From: Lentinula raphanica
Lineage: Eukaryota; Basidiomycota; Agaricomycetes; Agaricales; Omphalotaceae
DNA: 64,000 nt
Reading direction: 5' to 3'
NCBI GenBank assembly: GCA_027919835.1
Contig: JANVFP010000018.1
Span: 124,001-188,000, forward strand
The notes beneath the pieces are model-generated. The model was not told the DNA's origin, made no database searches, and saw only the letters and a program-made list of their open reading frames with translations. Of the stretch, positions 62,600 through 64,000 are shown piece after piece. Every line of letters begins with the position of its first letter. Position 1 is the stretch's first letter. A program made the position numbers and the translations under genes.

Positions 62600-63637
62600 A
62601 TGTCAGCCCGGGACTCGGACTCAGATTTTGAAACAGCAAGCTCTGAGTCATCGTACTCGGAGAAACGACCTGTCTGGGCTTCAATCAGCATCGACGACCG
62701 GGAAGCGATGGAAGAATACGAGGAGTTTTTCTGGGACATAAACTGCCCCGGAATCGTGGACTATCTCATGAACCCGGTTATTCCCTCCAAATCAACATAC
62801 ATTCCCGATAAAACTGGTCTCGGACACACCTCTCATAAATCGGTTATCAATCACAAAGCTCCTACTTCGACGGCGACTCTCCTGAATATCCCTGCTGAAC
62901 TTTTACTACTCATCATTGAGGACCTTGGCGACGACTACCTGCATTTGCTCTGCTTCTCTCTGACCTGTACTCTTCTATGGGAACTCTCTGGCCAGGCTCT
63001 ATACCATTCTCTCGTCTCCAGAGTCAAAAAACATAGCTGGGCGGGGAGTCGTGTGATACTTCTTAGTGACCGTTCTGAATCATTGCCTGAAACAATGGTG
63101 CTTTCGGATAAGGACATAGAGGAACTCCAGCTCGACGGTCCAAGACAAAAACACGGAAGAGCTCTCTATCGTGCTTCTGAAACTTTCCAATATCCCTCTC
63201 TCCCCATAGTTGGTCTCATCAAAGGCGACAAGAGAGTCAAAGACGGCAGTGACCTCGCAAAGGAGCTCCTAGAATTCTGTAATGTCGACGAAAAGCGTTT
63301 TGGATTCTGGATTCGTTTCCATTGGAAAGACTTCAAGCCCCATAGACAACAGGGTGATCGCTGGATCCTCCGTAACTTCTCTAAACGCGAGTATGTCACC
63401 AAGGGCACGTCTCGGGACCTCACGCAGTACATATACCTCCTTATTGGATGTGGCAATCCCATGCCTGACCCTTGGCTCTCAAATGGGCGTTGGGCAGGGG
63501 ACAGGCTTGATGTCACGTTGGTATCGATGCACGAACAAGAATATGCGAATGATTCGGACTGGAAGGATATTACAACTCATGTCAAGAAGATGATTTGGGA
63601 GTTGTTCCACAACGGAGATTTAGTATTATCGGAGTGA
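62600..63637 (+). CDS. F-box-like protein 2
   Basis: Single exon, 345 residues from the ATG at 62600 (MSARDSDSDFETASSESSYS), preferred because no in-frame ATG lies upstream. Paralogue of the gene at 58788: the F-box segment reads IPAELLLLIIEDLGDDYLHL with CFSLTCTLLWELSGQAL, followed by SWAGSRVILLSDRSESLPET, VDEKRFGFWIRFHWKDFKPH, GDRWILRNFSKREYVTKGTS and NGRWAGDRLDVTLVSMHEQE. The N-terminus is acidic and Ser-rich, which the other copy lacks. It was probably copied with inversion around the membrane protein gene. Confidence 0.75.
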   Translation: MSARDSDSDFETASSESSYSEKRPVWASISIDDREAMEEYEEFFWDINCPGIVDYLMNPVIPSKSTYIPDKTGLGHTSHKSVINHKAPTSTATLLNIPAELLLLIIEDLGDDYLHLLCFSLTCTLLWELSGQALYHSLVSRVKKHSWAGSRVILLSDRSESLPETMVLSDKDIEELQLDGPRQKHGRALYRASETFQYPSLPIVGLIKGDKRVKDGSDLAKELLEFCNVDEKRFGFWIRFHWKDFKPHRQQGDRWILRNFSKREYVTKGTSRDLTQYIYLLIGCGNPMPDPWLSNGRWAGDRLDVTLVSMHEQEYANDSDWKDITTHVKKMIWELFHNGDLVLSE

Positions 63638-64000
63638 TGAGGATTGAGGGAATGAAATAAGTTCAGCGTTTTGGTTCGGCAGGTATGTACTCGTATCACT
63701 TAATCCACTTTGACCGAATCTCATTTTGAAGACAGTGACCAACCTTCGAGCTCTTCCGCAGCTCAATCTAGTGGCACCTACGAATTATCATAATATACCA
63801 TACACTCGCATCTCACTGTCACTTTGCAGTCTACACTCATAATCCCTTGGAAAAAATGCACATTCCGTGCTACATCAAAAGTAGACCCGGCTGTTTCATA
63901 GTGAAACCTCATCGTGAAGCCTCTGCGAAAGCTTTTGTCTGCTATCACTGACTTGTCTTCGACTGACACGACTACTTGACTACACCGTCGCTACTCAAGA
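63638..64000. other. 3' flank of F-box gene 2
   Basis: No gene seen up to the end of the window. Expected to contain the polyadenylation site of F-box gene 2. Confidence 0.4.

Overview
This window looks like an accessory region of a filamentous basidiomycete genome, most likely an Agaricomycete. The genes are split by many 50-60 bp introns with GT(A/G)NGT donors. The families are typical of mushroom-forming fungi: heme-thiolate peroxygenase, a fasciclin-domain protein, GMC alcohol oxidase, a DUF6534-type seven-helix membrane protein, F-box proteins, a ricin-B-like lectin and small secreted proteins. No rRNA, tRNA or CRISPR array was found.

Layout. (1) 1-8 kb: the 3' end of a fasciclin (FAS1) gene, then a peroxygenase (UPO) gene with a 7-bp frameshift, then degraded pieces of both (3.5-4.0, 5.6-5.9 and 7.5-7.9 kb), with a small secreted protein gene between them. 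(2) 8.0-16.3 kb and 34.3-39.7 kb: two arms of a large inverted duplication. Each arm carries an MDP-1-like phosphatase, an ankyrin-type protein, a secreted protein of unknown family (here called the FLGYR family) and a ricin-like lectin. The copies have decayed differently: the lectin is intact only on the right, the FLGYR gene only on the left, the ankyrin gene on both sides, and the phosphatase is broken in all three copies. (3) 16.9-24.1 kb: a third phosphatase copy with a very young Gag-only LTR retrotransposon in its last intron (807-bp LTRs, one mismatch seen, 5-bp target duplication). A 556-bp inverted-repeat element with telomere-like repeats has inserted into one LTR. (4) 25.0-27.8 kb: further inverted-repeat elements, some nested, and a minisatellite. 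(5) 28.6-33.4 kb: three genes for small secreted proteins. (6) 40.5-43.9 kb: a DUF6534 membrane protein and an intact third FLGYR-family gene. (7) 44.1-52.1 kb: a direct tandem duplication of about 4 kb, giving two nearly identical genes with an HMG-box-like N-terminus and a disordered C-terminus. The duplication also copied the 3' end of the neighbouring alcohol oxidase gene, whose full copy lies at 51.6-55.2 kb. (8) 56.5-63.7 kb: a two-helix membrane protein, a secreted or GPI-type protein, and two F-box paralogues in divergent orientation around a multi-pass membrane protein.

The main theme is rapid gain and loss in a repeat-rich region: segmental duplications, both inverted and direct, have multiplied secreted or effector-like genes, and transposons and frameshifts have then removed copies. 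I see no single operon-like system. The most interesting unexplained parts are the FLGYR secreted family, the HMG-like twin genes, and the Gag-only retrotransposon with its bZIP-type promoter motif cluster.
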